Positions 1 through 8,654 of a DNA stretch of 64,000 nt are shown piece by piece. The DNA comes from Akkermansiaceae bacterium. GTDB taxonomy: Bacteria > Verrucomicrobiota > Verrucomicrobiia > Verrucomicrobiales > Akkermansiaceae. The notes beneath the pieces are model-generated. The model ran no database searches and was not told where the DNA came from. It saw only the letters and a list, made by a program, of their open reading frames with translations. The position numbers and the translations under genes are program-made. Each line of letters starts with the position of its first letter. The first letter of the stretch is position 1. The DNA lies in the NCBI GenBank assembly GCA_024233115.1, contig JACKQB010000001.1, positions 310,001 to 374,000 on the forward strand, read 5' to 3'.

Positions 1-129
1 GACCTTGAAACCGGCGATCGCGTAGGCCGGGAGGTGGGCGTCCCTGACGATGCTGCCCGCACCGATGATGCAGATGGGCCGCGTGCGCTCAGGCAGCCGC
101 GGCTGGTCGTTGAGGTGGATGGCTGGCAT
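1..129 (-). CDS. Gfo/Idh/MocA-family oxidoreductase, N-terminal part (cut by window edge)
   Basis: Only the first 43 codons are in the window, read leftward from an ATG at 129. After a short polar leader the translation gives ICIIGAGSIVRDAHLPAY, the GxGxI dinucleotide-binding loop and following helix typical of the Rossmann domain of Gfo/Idh/MocA NAD(P)-dependent sugar dehydrogenases. The substrate cannot be guessed because the C-terminal domain is missing. The gene is divergent from the AraC-type regulator starting at 244, with 114 bases between the two starts, so that regulator may control it (inference). It could belong to another Rossmann-fold family, but the GAGSI...HLPAY pattern fits this one well. 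Confidence 0.72.
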   Translation of the reverse strand, partial: MPAIHLNDQPRLPERTRPICIIGAGSIVRDAHLPAYAIAGFKV

Positions 130-243
130 GGTGTGGAAATGGGAGGTGACTACACTCCCAACCTACAGAGATCCGCCGTTTTGGGTAGGAGAATAATCAA
201 CTGAATCATGGACAAATCACTTTTTGGTTGAAAATGCGATCGC

Positions 244-1104
244 GTGCAGGAGAATGGATTTCCTGTGAAGATCGATGTAAACCACCTGAAGATAAGAGTT
301 TACGCATTTGACATGGTAAACGTCGGGGATTGGTGGAACTTTAAAAATCACATCAGCCCCTTCGCCCGCATCTTTCTCATCAGGCAGGGTGAGCAGATCG
401 TTTCCTTCGGAGGAACGGACTATCGGCACCGTGCTAACAGCCTGGCGCTGGTGCCGCCCTTCACGCCGGTGAGCTACCACTGCCGCGATGCCTGTCTGCA
501 AGACTACTTCGTTTTTTCCTGCCGACTGCCCAACGGCAAGGACCTGTTTACCGACTATAAATTCCCCTATCACCTCGAAGCTGAAAAGTGGCACTATGCG
601 CTATGTGATCAACTCATCCAGGTTCTGCCGAATTTCGGACTGCAGAACGTCAATGCGGATTCGGATAACTTCAACCAGCTGATCTTTGAAACCAAGTCCA
701 AGGACGCCACCCTGCACCAGAAATTTGCCGCCCAGGGCGTGGTCAGTCTGCTGATGTCCAGCTTTGCCGTGGGGGCTGAAATAAGCCATCAGCTGATACG
801 CTTTGCCAGGGCCTTCCAGTATATCGAAAACAACCTCGCCAGGGATCTCAGCCTGAGCGCCCTGAGTGAAATCGAGGGGATGAGCCGCACCTATTTTTCC
901 GATCAATTCCACCATCATACGGGTGTCAGACCATCAGAATACATCGCCCAGAAACGGGAAAACAAAGCCCGGGAGCTGCTGACCACCACCAATCTCCGGC
1001 TGCCGGAGATCGCGGAAAAAGTCGGGTTTCCAGACACCGCCTATTTCATGCGCTTCTTCAAAAAACGCACAGGTGTGACCCCGACGGCATACCGTCTTCG
1101 ATAA
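244..1104 (+). CDS. AraC-family transcriptional regulator
   Basis: This 286-residue protein has the usual AraC/XylS layout. The N-terminal part (about 20-150) looks like a cupin-type ligand-binding domain. The C-terminal part (about 195-286) carries two helix-turn-helix motifs: LSLSALSEIEGMSRTYFSDQF and RLPEIAEKVGFPDTAYFMRFF, followed by the family signature KKRTGVTPTAYR. Such regulators with sensor domains often respond to sugars. The divergent oxidoreductase fragment at 1-129 fits a sugar-responsive local regulator, but the ligand is unknown. The start chosen is a GTG at 244; no good ribosome binding site is visible, and the next in-frame ATG is 23 codons in, so the exact start is uncertain. 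Confidence 0.9.
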   Translation: MQENGFPVKIDVNHLKIRVYAFDMVNVGDWWNFKNHISPFARIFLIRQGEQIVSFGGTDYRHRANSLALVPPFTPVSYHCRDACLQDYFVFSCRLPNGKDLFTDYKFPYHLEAEKWHYALCDQLIQVLPNFGLQNVNADSDNFNQLIFETKSKDATLHQKFAAQGVVSLLMSSFAVGAEISHQLIRFARAFQYIENNLARDLSLSALSEIEGMSRTYFSDQFHHHTGVRPSEYIAQKRENKARELLTTTNLRLPEIAEKVGFPDTAYFMRFFKKRTGVTPTAYRLR

Positions 1105-1129
1105 CGCCCGGACCGTCTGCGATAGCCGT

Positions 1130-2092
1130 CTAACGGCAAAGTGGTTTGCAAAGCGCAACCAGTGCGGGGTCGACGCTGGCGGGGGCATCCGTCACCTTAT
1201 GGATGGGAAGGGTGCCGAAGCTTCCTGAGCGGTACACCATGATATTGTTGGTTTCTCCACGGTGCAGGGATTCGACGGCGCCCACGGCAAACTTGAAGGC
1301 CATAAGCCGGTCGCGCACGGTCGGTGAGCCGCCGCGCTGGATATGCCCAAGAATGGTCAGCCGGGCATCCATGTTCAGCGCGTCATGAATCCATCTTGTT
1401 AGGTAATCGCTCATGTTGCAGCCCTCGGCGACGATGGCGATCATAAAATTGCGTCCGTGCTCGAGTTGTTTGCGAAGCCGCTCCCCGATTGCGTCAAGGT
1501 CATACTCAAGCTCGGGAACCAGGCATATTTCAGCTCCGCTGGTCACGGCCGATGCCATGGCAAGGTAGCCGCAGTGGCGACCCATGGTCTCCACCACAAA
1601 GGCTCTGCTGAACGAGGTCGCTGTGTCGCGGATACTGTCCACATTTTGGCGGATCATATTCAAGGCCGTGTCAACACCGAGGCAATAGTCGGTTCCCGGG
1701 ATATCGTTATCGATGGTTGCCGGGATGCCGGCGAAGGGCACTTTGAAATCGGCGTAAAACTGGTTCAGCGCCCGGAACGAGCCGTCACCGCCGATGACGA
1801 TGAGTTTGGTAATGCCATGGCTCTTCAGGTTTTCGTAGGCCAGCTGGCGTGACTCGTATTCGAAAAACCGCTTCGAGCGTGACGACCGAAGCACGGTGCC
1901 GCCGCGGTGCATTATGCCGGACACGGCAGCGGGCTTGGCCTTCTCGATGTGGTTATCGATCAGCCCCCTTAGGCCATTGAAGACGAGAAACGGTTGATAG
2001 CCCAGGCTACGAGAGTATTCTACGGCGCATTTAACGGCTGGATTCATCCCAGCGGCATCGCCGCCCGAGGTCATGATTGCTATTCCTTCCAT
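1130..2092 (-). CDS. pfkA: 6-phosphofructokinase (ATP-dependent type)
   Basis: This 320-residue enzyme would phosphorylate fructose 6-phosphate to fructose 1,6-bisphosphate, the committed step of glycolysis. It begins MEGIAIMTSGGDAAGMN, the conserved nucleotide-binding start of the family, which is why the ATG at 2092 is preferred over an upstream in-frame ATG at 2236. Other signatures are VIGGDGSF (GGDG, as in ATP-using enzymes; pyrophosphate-dependent ones usually have GGDD), the catalytic TIDND loop, VETMGRHCGYLA and ILGHIQRGGSPTVRDR for fructose 6-phosphate binding. The length matches bacterial PfkA (about 320). The gene stands alone, leftward, with its end close to the end of the AraC gene. 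ATP specificity is inferred from one motif only. Confidence 0.9.
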   Translation of the reverse strand: MEGIAIMTSGGDAAGMNPAVKCAVEYSRSLGYQPFLVFNGLRGLIDNHIEKAKPAAVSGIMHRGGTVLRSSRSKRFFEYESRQLAYENLKSHGITKLIVIGGDGSFRALNQFYADFKVPFAGIPATIDNDIPGTDYCLGVDTALNMIRQNVDSIRDTATSFSRAFVVETMGRHCGYLAMASAVTSGAEICLVPELEYDLDAIGERLRKQLEHGRNFMIAIVAEGCNMSDYLTRWIHDALNMDARLTILGHIQRGGSPTVRDRLMAFKFAVGAVESLHRGETNNIMVYRSGSFGTLPIHKVTDAPASVDPALVALCKPLCR

Positions 2093-2288
2093 AATAAAAA
2101 GTGGTTTGTGTAAGCCTTTGAAAAACAGCTTGGTTTGGTGGCGGATGCTCCATAATCGGAAACATTCCCTTTGGCAAGTAACTCTCAGCCAAAACAATTG
2201 GTTAATTGTACGGTTGACATCGTCTCGCTTCGCCACTAATTACGTGCCGCCTTGCGGGGGAATCCTCACAAGCGAGAAATAAAAAAGA

Positions 2289-2363
2289 GGCGGGATGGCC
2301 AAGTGGTAAGGCATCGGTTTGCAAAACCGATATTCGCGGGTTCGATTCCCGCTCCCGCCTCCA
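2289..2363 (+). tRNA. tRNA-Cys (anticodon GCA)
   Basis: A full cloverleaf can be drawn. The acceptor stem is GGCGGGA with TCCCGCC, the discriminator is T, and CCA is encoded. The anticodon stem TCGGT/ACCGA holds loop TTGCAAA, giving anticodon GCA, and the T-arm has the loop TTCGATT. The total is 75 nt including CCA. A terminator-like hairpin follows 20 bases later. Confidence 0.96.
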
Positions 2364-2382
2364 TTCTTTTAAGCCACCCATC

Positions 2383-2406
2383 AACCACCCGGCGAGGTGG
2401 TTTTTT
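2383..2406 (+). terminator. Rho-independent terminator after tRNA-Cys
   Basis: Perfect 7-bp stem AACCACC/GGTGGTT with loop CGGCGA, running into six T residues. It lies between tRNA-Cys and the cyclophilin gene, so it most likely ends the tRNA transcript. Confidence 0.8.
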
Positions 2407-2454
2407 CATCTCCCTGCTTGCAGTGAGGGCAAATGGGGATTAATTCATTCCCTG

Positions 2455-3099
2455 ATGAAATTAATGACTAAAAACTTCGCGTTTACAATGATGATGGCTC
2501 TGGCCGGGTGTTTGGCATCCTGTGCAGAGGAGAAGAAGGCTGATGGGAATACTGGGGTCGCGAGTACCGATTCGCCTAAAGTCGAAGCGAAGGTGAAGGA
2601 TATCCGGATCGAATTGGAAACCAGCAAAGGTAAGATCGAGGCGACCATTTATGCATCCAAGGTGCCGATGACCGCTGCGAACTACCTGAACCTTGCCAAG
2701 CGTGGTTATTATGACGGGTTGAAGTTCCATCGCGTGATCCCCGATTTCATGATCCAGGGGGGGGATCCGCAGGGAACGGGAATGGGGGGGCCGGGTTACC
2801 GTTTTGAGGATGAATTTGATCCCTCGCTCAAGCATGACGGGCCCGGGGTGTTCTCCATGGCGAATGCCGGACCGGGGACGAATGGCTCCCAGTTTTTCAT
2901 CACCCACAAGGATACGGCATGGCTCAATGGCAAACACAGTGTGTTTGGAAAAGTCACCAAGGGTATGGATGTGGTTAATGCCATTGAGGGGGGCGACACC
3001 ATCAAGTCGATCAAGGTGCTCGATCCCACGGATGCCCTGTTTGCGGCTCAGAAGGCTAAGCTCGACGAGTGGAATGCCGTGCTCGATGCCAAGCAATAA
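2455..3099 (+). CDS. Cyclophilin-type peptidyl-prolyl cis-trans isomerase, lipoprotein
   Basis: This 214-residue protein would catalyse proline cis-trans isomerisation during folding outside the cytoplasm. The first 23 residues form a lipoprotein signal: basic MKLMTK, a hydrophobic stretch, then two possible lipoboxes LAGC (Cys19) and LASC (Cys23), the latter followed by acidic AEE. The cyclophilin domain fills about 48-200 and contains the diagnostic FHRVIPDFMIQGGDP and GTNGSQFFIT segments, with active-site Arg, Phe and Gln retained. The gene stands between tRNA-Cys and the yegP-like gene, and no partner is obvious. An ATG three codons in is an alternative start. A secreted location is predicted from sequence, not proven. 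Confidence 0.92.
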   Translation: MKLMTKNFAFTMMMALAGCLASCAEEKKADGNTGVASTDSPKVEAKVKDIRIELETSKGKIEATIYASKVPMTAANYLNLAKRGYYDGLKFHRVIPDFMIQGGDPQGTGMGGPGYRFEDEFDPSLKHDGPGVFSMANAGPGTNGSQFFITHKDTAWLNGKHSVFGKVTKGMDVVNAIEGGDTIKSIKVLDPTDALFAAQKAKLDEWNAVLDAKQ

Positions 3100-3187
3100 T
3101 TCTCATGTGACATAATTCATGACTTGCACCATCTCACGACTTGGATAAGCTGGGATGCAGTCTATCTACAACCAACCTTAAATTATT

Positions 3188-3514
3188 ATGTTTGAAATCT
3201 ATCAAAGCGAAAAAACCAAGAAGTATCATTTCCGCCTCAAAGCTGGCAACGGCGAGATCATCCTCACCGGCCAGGGGTACAAAGACAAGCCGGGCTGTGA
3301 AAACGGCGTGGCTTCCGTCGGTAAAAACGGCACGGACGAATCCCGTTTCGAGATCAAGGACTCTGCGGACGGGAAAAAATACTTTGTGCTCAAGGCAACC
3401 AACGGTCAGATCATCGGCCAGAGCCAGATGTATAAAACCGAGTCCGGGCTGAAAAACGGTATCGCCTCTGTCGGCAAAAACTGCGCAGGCAAGGTCAAGG
3501 ACCTCACGGTCTAA
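3188..3514 (+). CDS. YegP-like UPF0339/DUF1508 protein
   Basis: This 108-residue protein is built from two similar halves, each of the form F.I..S.DGK.YF.LKA.NG.II..SQ.Y.....ENGI.SV.KN. That is the tandem DUF1508 repeat of the small YegP family. The two halves are visible at FEIYQSEKTKKYHFRLKAGN and FEIKDSADGKKYFVLKATNG, with NGVASVGKN and NGIASVGKN closing them. Family members are small conserved cytoplasmic proteins of unknown role, and no function should be assumed here. The gene is followed 21 bases after its stop by a hairpin with a T-run. Confidence 0.9.
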   Translation: MFEIYQSEKTKKYHFRLKAGNGEIILTGQGYKDKPGCENGVASVGKNGTDESRFEIKDSADGKKYFVLKATNGQIIGQSQMYKTESGLKNGIASVGKNCAGKVKDLTV

Positions 3515-3535
3515 ACGTTTCCCCGATCTATCTCA

Positions 3536-3571
3536 CGCCACCTTTTGCATCAAGCGGAGGGTGGCGTTTTT
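3536..3571 (+). terminator. Rho-independent terminator after yegP-like gene
   Basis: Inverted repeat CGCCACC/GGTGGCG (arms at 3536-3542 and 3560-3566) followed by five T residues. The 187 bases beyond it up to the next gene hold nothing recognised. Confidence 0.72.
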
Positions 3572-3758
3572 GCTGTCGCTGGGTGGTGCTCCCGGAGCCA
3601 CTGGGGCGGCTCCATGTGTTCAAGCTCTTTCATGAATCAGCCTGGCAACTTGAATAGCTCTTTCTACGGCCCCGGAGCGGTCCCGGAAAATTCACATGCC
3701 AAGGTGGCTTCGGGTTTGTGCAAAGGCTCTGGAAGGTTGCAGGAAAGGGGGGAAGGGT

Positions 3759-5285
3759 TTACCTGCTGATGTGTTTGAGGCTGTAGAGATCGGGGCGGCG
3801 GTCCTTGAGGTTTCTGACGCTGCCGAACTCGTGCATCTCACGCAGCAGGTCGAGATCGACATCGGCGATGAGGATCATCTCGGTATTGGCCGTGGCCTCT
3901 GCCTTGACGCCGTTGGTGGGGAACGCAAAATCGCAGGGGGTAAAGACCATCGACTGTGCAAACTGGATGCTCATGTTGTTGACCTTGGGGAGGTTGCCCA
4001 CGCTGCCTGCGATGGCGACGTAACACTCGTTTTCGATGGCGCGTGCCTGGGCGCAATGACGGACGCGTGAGTAGGCGTTCTGGGTGTCGGTCAGGAAGGG
4101 GACAAAGAGGATATCCATACCCTGGTCCGCCAGCAGCCGGCTGAGCTCGGGGAATTCGACATCGTAACAGATGAGGATGCCGATTTTTCCGCAGTCGGTA
4201 TCGAACACCCGCAGCGTATCTCCGCCTGCAAGGCCCCAGACCATTGCCTCGTCCGGGGTGACGTGGAGCTTTTCATAACGCTCGCTGGTTCCGTCCCGGC
4301 GGCAGAGGTAGCCGACGTTGTAGAGTCTGTCATCGACCATCTCGGGCATGCTGCCGGTGATGATGTTGATGTTGTAGGAGATCGCCAGCTCGGAAAAACG
4401 TTTGACGATGGCTTCCGTGTGTTTTGCCAGCTCCCGGATTGCGTCCGCCTCCGAGAGGTGGTTGTTTTCCGCCATCAGCGGCGCATTAAAATACTCGGGC
4501 AGCAGTGCGAAGTCAGACCGGTAGCCTGAGACGGCATCGATGAAAAACTCAATCTGGTGCAGCAGGTCGTCCAGTCCCTTGTAGGGGCGCATCTGCCACT
4601 GGACCAGACCAAGTCGGACGACGGTTTTGGTCGGCGAGATCGGCTTGTCGTCTTTTTCGTAATAAATGTTATCCCATTCTAACAGGACGGCGTATTCATT
4701 GGAGTGGTCGTCACCCTCGAGATAGTTCTTGAGGATTTTGGTGGGGTGAAAATCATTCGATATCTGGAAGTTGAGGACCGGATCGTGAATCTCTTTACGC
4801 TTGACGCGTTCGATGTATTCCTTGGGCGTAATCTCATCGGAGTACTTGTGGTAGTTAGGAATACGCCCGCCGAAGGCGACGCCCTTGAGGTTGAGTTGCT
4901 CACAAAGTTCCTTGCGGTAATCGTAGAGGCGCCTGCCGAGCCGTAGTCCGCGAAACTCCGGTTTAACGAAAATATCGATGCCGTAGAGCGTGTCACCCTC
5001 CGGGTCATGGGTACTGAAGGTGAAGTCGCCTGTGATGTCGCTGTAGGTGTGTCGCCCGCCGAACTTATCGTAGTCCACGATGATGGAGAGGGCGCAACCT
5101 GCAAGCTGTCCATTCACCTTGATGACGACCTGTCCCTCGGGGAAAAGCCCGATTAATGTTTCGAGTTCGTGTTCCTTCCAGTAGGCGTTGTCGAGGCCGG
5201 CATAGGCTTCGATCATAACCTGCTTCATTTCCTGGTAGATATCCAGATCGAGAAGCACGAGCTCAATGTTTTCGATGTTTTGCAT
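3759..5285 (-). CDS. GNAT acetyltransferase-carbon-nitrogen hydrolase fusion protein (YhcX-like)
   Basis: This 508-residue protein has two domains. Residues about 8-215 resemble a GNAT acetyltransferase: GIDIFVKPEFRGLRLGRRLYDYR is the acetyl-CoA-binding core. Residues about 222-500 are a nitrilase-superfamily amidohydrolase with the full catalytic triad: Glu264 in LLPEYF, Lys339 in YEKLHVTPDE and Cys373 in ILICYDVEFPE. The same fusion is known in Bacillus YhcX and relatives, whose substrate is not settled. The ATG at 5285 gives MQNIENIEL; the upstream in-frame ATG at 5369 adds a cysteine-rich leader unlike the family. The protein should be cytoplasmic. The gene is divergent from the secreted hydrolase at 5421. 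Confidence 0.9.
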   Translation of the reverse strand: MQNIENIELVLLDLDIYQEMKQVMIEAYAGLDNAYWKEHELETLIGLFPEGQVVIKVNGQLAGCALSIIVDYDKFGGRHTYSDITGDFTFSTHDPEGDTLYGIDIFVKPEFRGLRLGRRLYDYRKELCEQLNLKGVAFGGRIPNYHKYSDEITPKEYIERVKRKEIHDPVLNFQISNDFHPTKILKNYLEGDDHSNEYAVLLEWDNIYYEKDDKPISPTKTVVRLGLVQWQMRPYKGLDDLLHQIEFFIDAVSGYRSDFALLPEYFNAPLMAENNHLSEADAIRELAKHTEAIVKRFSELAISYNINIITGSMPEMVDDRLYNVGYLCRRDGTSERYEKLHVTPDEAMVWGLAGGDTLRVFDTDCGKIGILICYDVEFPELSRLLADQGMDILFVPFLTDTQNAYSRVRHCAQARAIENECYVAIAGSVGNLPKVNNMSIQFAQSMVFTPCDFAFPTNGVKAEATANTEMILIADVDLDLLREMHEFGSVRNLKDRRPDLYSLKHISR

Positions 5286-5420
5286 GGTGGGCGACGCGCA
5301 ACCTATACTGGAGCATAGCACTGCACAAGACATCAGAATGCCATCTTTGGTGGGAATGGCCTGAAACAATCAGGCCATGAATAGGAGAAACTTTTCTGTG
5401 CCGGTGTTGTTTGATCCGTT

Positions 5421-6395
5421 ATGAAATCACTCATCGTCCTTTTGTCCCTTGCGTCCGTTCTGCTGGCCGAAAAAGCATCTTACGTCCCTACTGCATCGAA
5501 ATCCAAGGTGCCTACCGAGCTATGTTCGTTTTCCTACAATGGTCGCGAAGTTCCGCTGAAAATCTACCTGCCTACCACCGGGAAACCGGCACCTCTTATC
5601 CTGTTAAGCCACGGGCTTGGAGGGTCGCGTGAAGTGGGCACCTACCTGGGCGAACGGTGGGCGGGAGCCGGTTATGTAGTGGTCGCCATGCAACACGCTG
5701 GCAGTGATGAGGAGGTATGGAAAAAGTTACCACTCACGCAGCGAAAACAAACGCTTGCACGCGCCGCCAACATCAAGACTTTTCTCGCACGGATGAAGGA
5801 TGTCCCCGCCACGCTGGATCAGTTGGAACGATGGAATGTTGAAAAAAAGCATATCCTGGAGAAGCGTATCGATATGGAGCACATCGGCATCGCTGGCCAC
5901 TCGTATGGCGCGGTGACCACCCAGGCCATTGCCGGGCAGTCGTTCGGGCCGATGGGGCCCGCCTATTTGGACAAACGCATTGACGCCGGGTTTGCCATGA
6001 GTCCGAGTATTCCGCGCAGGGGTTCTGCGGAGAAAGCCTTTGCCGGGATAGCGATCCCGATGTTGTTGATGACAGGGACGAAAGACGGCAATTTCATCAC
6101 CAACGCGCCACCGGCATCGCGTCGAGGCGTTTTTGCAGCCTTGCCCCCATCGGCTGGAAATGCCAGGACGAAGCATTACGAACTGGTGCTCAAAGACGCC
6201 GAGCACAGCGCCTTTTCCGATCACCGGCTACGTGGAGAAGGTAAACATAATCCCAACCATCACCGGGTCATTAAGGCCATCAGTACCGCCTTCTGGGACA
6301 GTGCCCTCAAAGGCAATAGCGCTGCCAGCGAGTGGCTGAATGGCAAAGGTCCTTATACCTGTTTGCAAAATGGTGACCTTTGGCAGTGCAAGTAG
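5421..6395 (+). CDS. Secreted alpha/beta-hydrolase (dienelactone hydrolase / PAF-acetylhydrolase-like)
   Basis: This 324-residue protein starts with a signal peptide (MKSLIVLLSLASVLLA). The fold is recognisable from PLILLSHGLGGSR (oxyanion region), the nucleophile elbow GHSYGA with Ser161, the acid Asp222 in LMTGTKDG, and the base His262 in DAEHSAFSD. These residues form a complete Ser-Asp-His triad. The long insert between strands and the HxGxxxR start resemble predicted dienelactone hydrolases and PAF-acetylhydrolases, so an esterase or lipase role in the periplasm is likely. The exact substrate is unknown. It is convergent with the dodecin gene. Confidence 0.82.
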   Translation: MKSLIVLLSLASVLLAEKASYVPTASKSKVPTELCSFSYNGREVPLKIYLPTTGKPAPLILLSHGLGGSREVGTYLGERWAGAGYVVVAMQHAGSDEEVWKKLPLTQRKQTLARAANIKTFLARMKDVPATLDQLERWNVEKKHILEKRIDMEHIGIAGHSYGAVTTQAIAGQSFGPMGPAYLDKRIDAGFAMSPSIPRRGSAEKAFAGIAIPMLLMTGTKDGNFITNAPPASRRGVFAALPPSAGNARTKHYELVLKDAEHSAFSDHRLRGEGKHNPNHHRVIKAISTAFWDSALKGNSAASEWLNGKGPYTCLQNGDLWQCK

Positions 6396-6450
6396 CCAAT
6401 CGTTGGATGGCGTCATGCCGCCTTGACCAGCTGAAGTCATCGTCTGGAGT

Positions 6451-6660
6451 TCAGTCGTCGAGGGTAAAGCCGATTTTGATGGTCACCTGCCAATGATCGA
6501 CTTTGTTGTCTACAATGTGCCCCCGCGTCTCGACGACTTCAAACCAGCGCAGGTTATGGACACTCTCGCCTGCTTTCCTGATGGCATTTTCAATGGCCTC
6601 GTCGGTGCTTTTGGTGGAAGTTCCGGTGATCTCGATTTTTTTATAGATATGGTCGCTCAT
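6451..6660 (-). CDS. Dodecin, flavin-binding protein
   Basis: This 69-residue protein matches dodecin along its full length: [18 protein letters not shown], then the conserved [20 protein letters not shown] with the flavin-stacking Trp, and [12 protein letters not shown] at the end. Dodecins form dodecamers that bind and store FMN, riboflavin or lumichrome. The ATG at 6660 is chosen because GGGAG lies six bases upstream and the length fits (65-75 residues in the family); an upstream in-frame ATG at 6711 adds an unrelated leader. It lies downstream of the potassium channel gene on the same strand, about 110 bases away. Confidence 0.93.
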   Translation of the reverse strand: MSDHIYKKIEITGTSTKSTDEAIENAIRKAGESVHNLRWFEVVETRGHIVDNKVDHWQVTIKIGFTLDD

Positions 6661-6770
6661 AGTACTCCCACTATAGCTTGGGATGGCATTGCCATCAAGT
6701 GCTCGCTTCAAACTTGTTGATCAGAAAGCCCTCGACGAGTGAAGTCCGGAGGGTGCCAGCAGAGTGGGAG

Positions 6771-8474
6771 CTATGGTTTTGTGGCCGATCCAAAGACTGA
6801 AAGGAACTCCCGTTCGGCTTCAAGTGATCCCACCAGGACCAGGCTGCCGTCTTCAGGGAGCAATTGGTCGGGCCCGGGATTGAGCTGGCGCTCACCGTTG
6901 GTTTCCAATGCGATGATGGAACATCCGGTCCGCGAGCGAACTTCCGACGTAGCGATGGTTACACCAGCCAGGGAACGGGGAACTTGGGTGGTGAACACAT
7001 TGACACCGTCACCCAACGGCACGGTGCCACTGCCGCGAAGGTAGGTGAAAATCGTGTTTGCGCCCATGGATGCGTAGGAGAGCACAAGATCCGCCCCGGC
7101 ACGATGGAGCCGTGTGGCATACTGGGGTCGGGTGCAACGCGAGATGATTTGAAGGTCGTTGCGCAGGCGTCGGTAAAAGATGGTGAGGAAGGTATTTATG
7201 GGGTCATCATGCGTGGTGATGATGACCGAAGCCGCCTCACGCATTCCGGCCGCCACCAGCACTTCGAACTCGGACGCATCTCCTATAATTGTGTTTTCGA
7301 TACCTGCAACGCGTGCCGCAAGCTTCTCAATGATAACCCACTCGATTCCTGCTTCAGTAAGAGCACGGGAGAGCACGCGACCGACTCGACCACCGCCGAC
7401 GATGACCACCTTGCAGCTTTTCTCGGTCGTGACACCAAAGACCTGGTTGTAGACCTCCACCTGCTCCTTGGTGCCTGCTAGTAGGAGGATCGATTTTTGT
7501 GTGAGCGGTGATGTTAGATCGGTGGGGTAGTAGCTTCCCCGTTCCCACCGGCCCACGACCACCATGCCCGTCTGCTCGAGGATACCGCTTTCGGCGACGG
7601 TTTTCCCAGGCAGGGAGGTGCGTGCAATACCCGTCTCGGCGATGCGGAGGTCGTAGATGGCTCCAATGACATGCGCCTTGGCGTCATTGCCGATCACCCG
7701 TCGGGCGAGGGTTTCTCCCATCAGTTCCTCAAGTTGGAGGATGTGGGTGACGCCCGCGAGTTCGAGGGCATCACGCACGCCGCTGGTGGATGCGGAAGCC
7801 ACGATGGTGACACGATCCGAGAGTTCGCGTGCGGTGAAGGTAATGTTGGTGTTTGTGACGTCGTCGCGGGTGGTGACCACCATGCTCGCCTTTTCGATGT
7901 TGAGCTTTTGAAAATTATCCGGATCGGCCCAGTTGCCGAGGATGACCGGCACTCCCTGGTGCTGTAAATCGAGTGCCTGCTCCAACTTGGAAGTGAGCAC
8001 GAAGTAGGGGTATCCGTAATCGTCGAGCAGGCGGGTAAGTGAACGTGCGACGGGACCGTAATCGGTCATGATCACATGGCCTTCGGTGTTTGGGGGCACC
8101 TGCGTGGGGGCTTTTGCCCTTTCCTGAGCCCTGATGTAGGGGGCGTAAAAGAACTCGATAAAGGTGAAGGGAAGGAGGACCAGTAGAAAAACCACACCCG
8201 TAATGAGCACCACCACCGAGAATAGACGTCCGATGTCCGAGTGGAAGGTGATATCACCGAATCCGAGTGTCGACATCACTGTTAGAGTCCAGTAGAAACC
8301 AGTGAGCCAGCTATGTTCCTGGCCTTCGCGCAGCATCAGGATGTGGAAGAGGATGCTGTAGGTGATGACTAGTGACATCAAAATCAGCAGAAGCTTGGTC
8401 AGTGCCCTCAGGTTGATGCGGCCCATCCGGTTTTCCCGGAACGCAGCGAAGATAGTGGGAAGTGATTTCATCAA
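6771..8474 (-). CDS. Two-helix potassium channel with tandem RCK (TrkA-N/TrkA-C) domains
   Basis: This 567-residue inner-membrane protein starts with two transmembrane helices (about 27-47 and 84-108) around a pore loop whose selectivity filter reads STLGFGD (68-74), close to the classical TVGYGD. The cytoplasmic remainder contains two nucleotide-binding RCK domains: one from about 130 (less canonical) and one at about 355 with the clear Rossmann motif KVVIVGGGRVGRVLS, followed by a TrkA-C-like region at the end (SLAGVTIATSEVRS). This is the architecture of MthK/Kch-type channels with an extra RCK domain, so K+ conductance gated by nucleotides or ions is expected. The filter Phe in place of Tyr is seen in some K+ channels. 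Confidence 0.9.
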   Translation of the reverse strand: MMKSLPTIFAAFRENRMGRINLRALTKLLLILMSLVITYSILFHILMLREGQEHSWLTGFYWTLTVMSTLGFGDITFHSDIGRLFSVVVLITGVVFLLVLLPFTFIEFFYAPYIRAQERAKAPTQVPPNTEGHVIMTDYGPVARSLTRLLDDYGYPYFVLTSKLEQALDLQHQGVPVILGNWADPDNFQKLNIEKASMVVTTRDDVTNTNITFTARELSDRVTIVASASTSGVRDALELAGVTHILQLEELMGETLARRVIGNDAKAHVIGAIYDLRIAETGIARTSLPGKTVAESGILEQTGMVVVGRWERGSYYPTDLTSPLTQKSILLLAGTKEQVEVYNQVFGVTTEKSCKVVIVGGGRVGRVLSRALTEAGIEWVIIEKLAARVAGIENTIIGDASEFEVLVAAGMREAASVIITTHDDPINTFLTIFYRRLRNDLQIISRCTRPQYATRLHRAGADLVLSYASMGANTIFTYLRGSGTVPLGDGVNVFTTQVPRSLAGVTIATSEVRSRTGCSIIALETNGERQLNPGPDQLLPEDGSLVLVGSLEAEREFLSVFGSATKP

Positions 8475-8654
8475 TGGTGCATCGAGCGATGTGATGGGGG
8501 ATTTCTACGGGTGGTTCCTGACCAGGTCCAAAATGATTAAGTTGCGGGATTGATAAAAACAAAAAATAAAACCCAGGCAGGGAGGCTAGCATGAGGGTAG
8601 CCACATCAAGTTTTTTCGGCCAGCTTCTTTCTTGCCTTAACGGGTATTTTCCAC

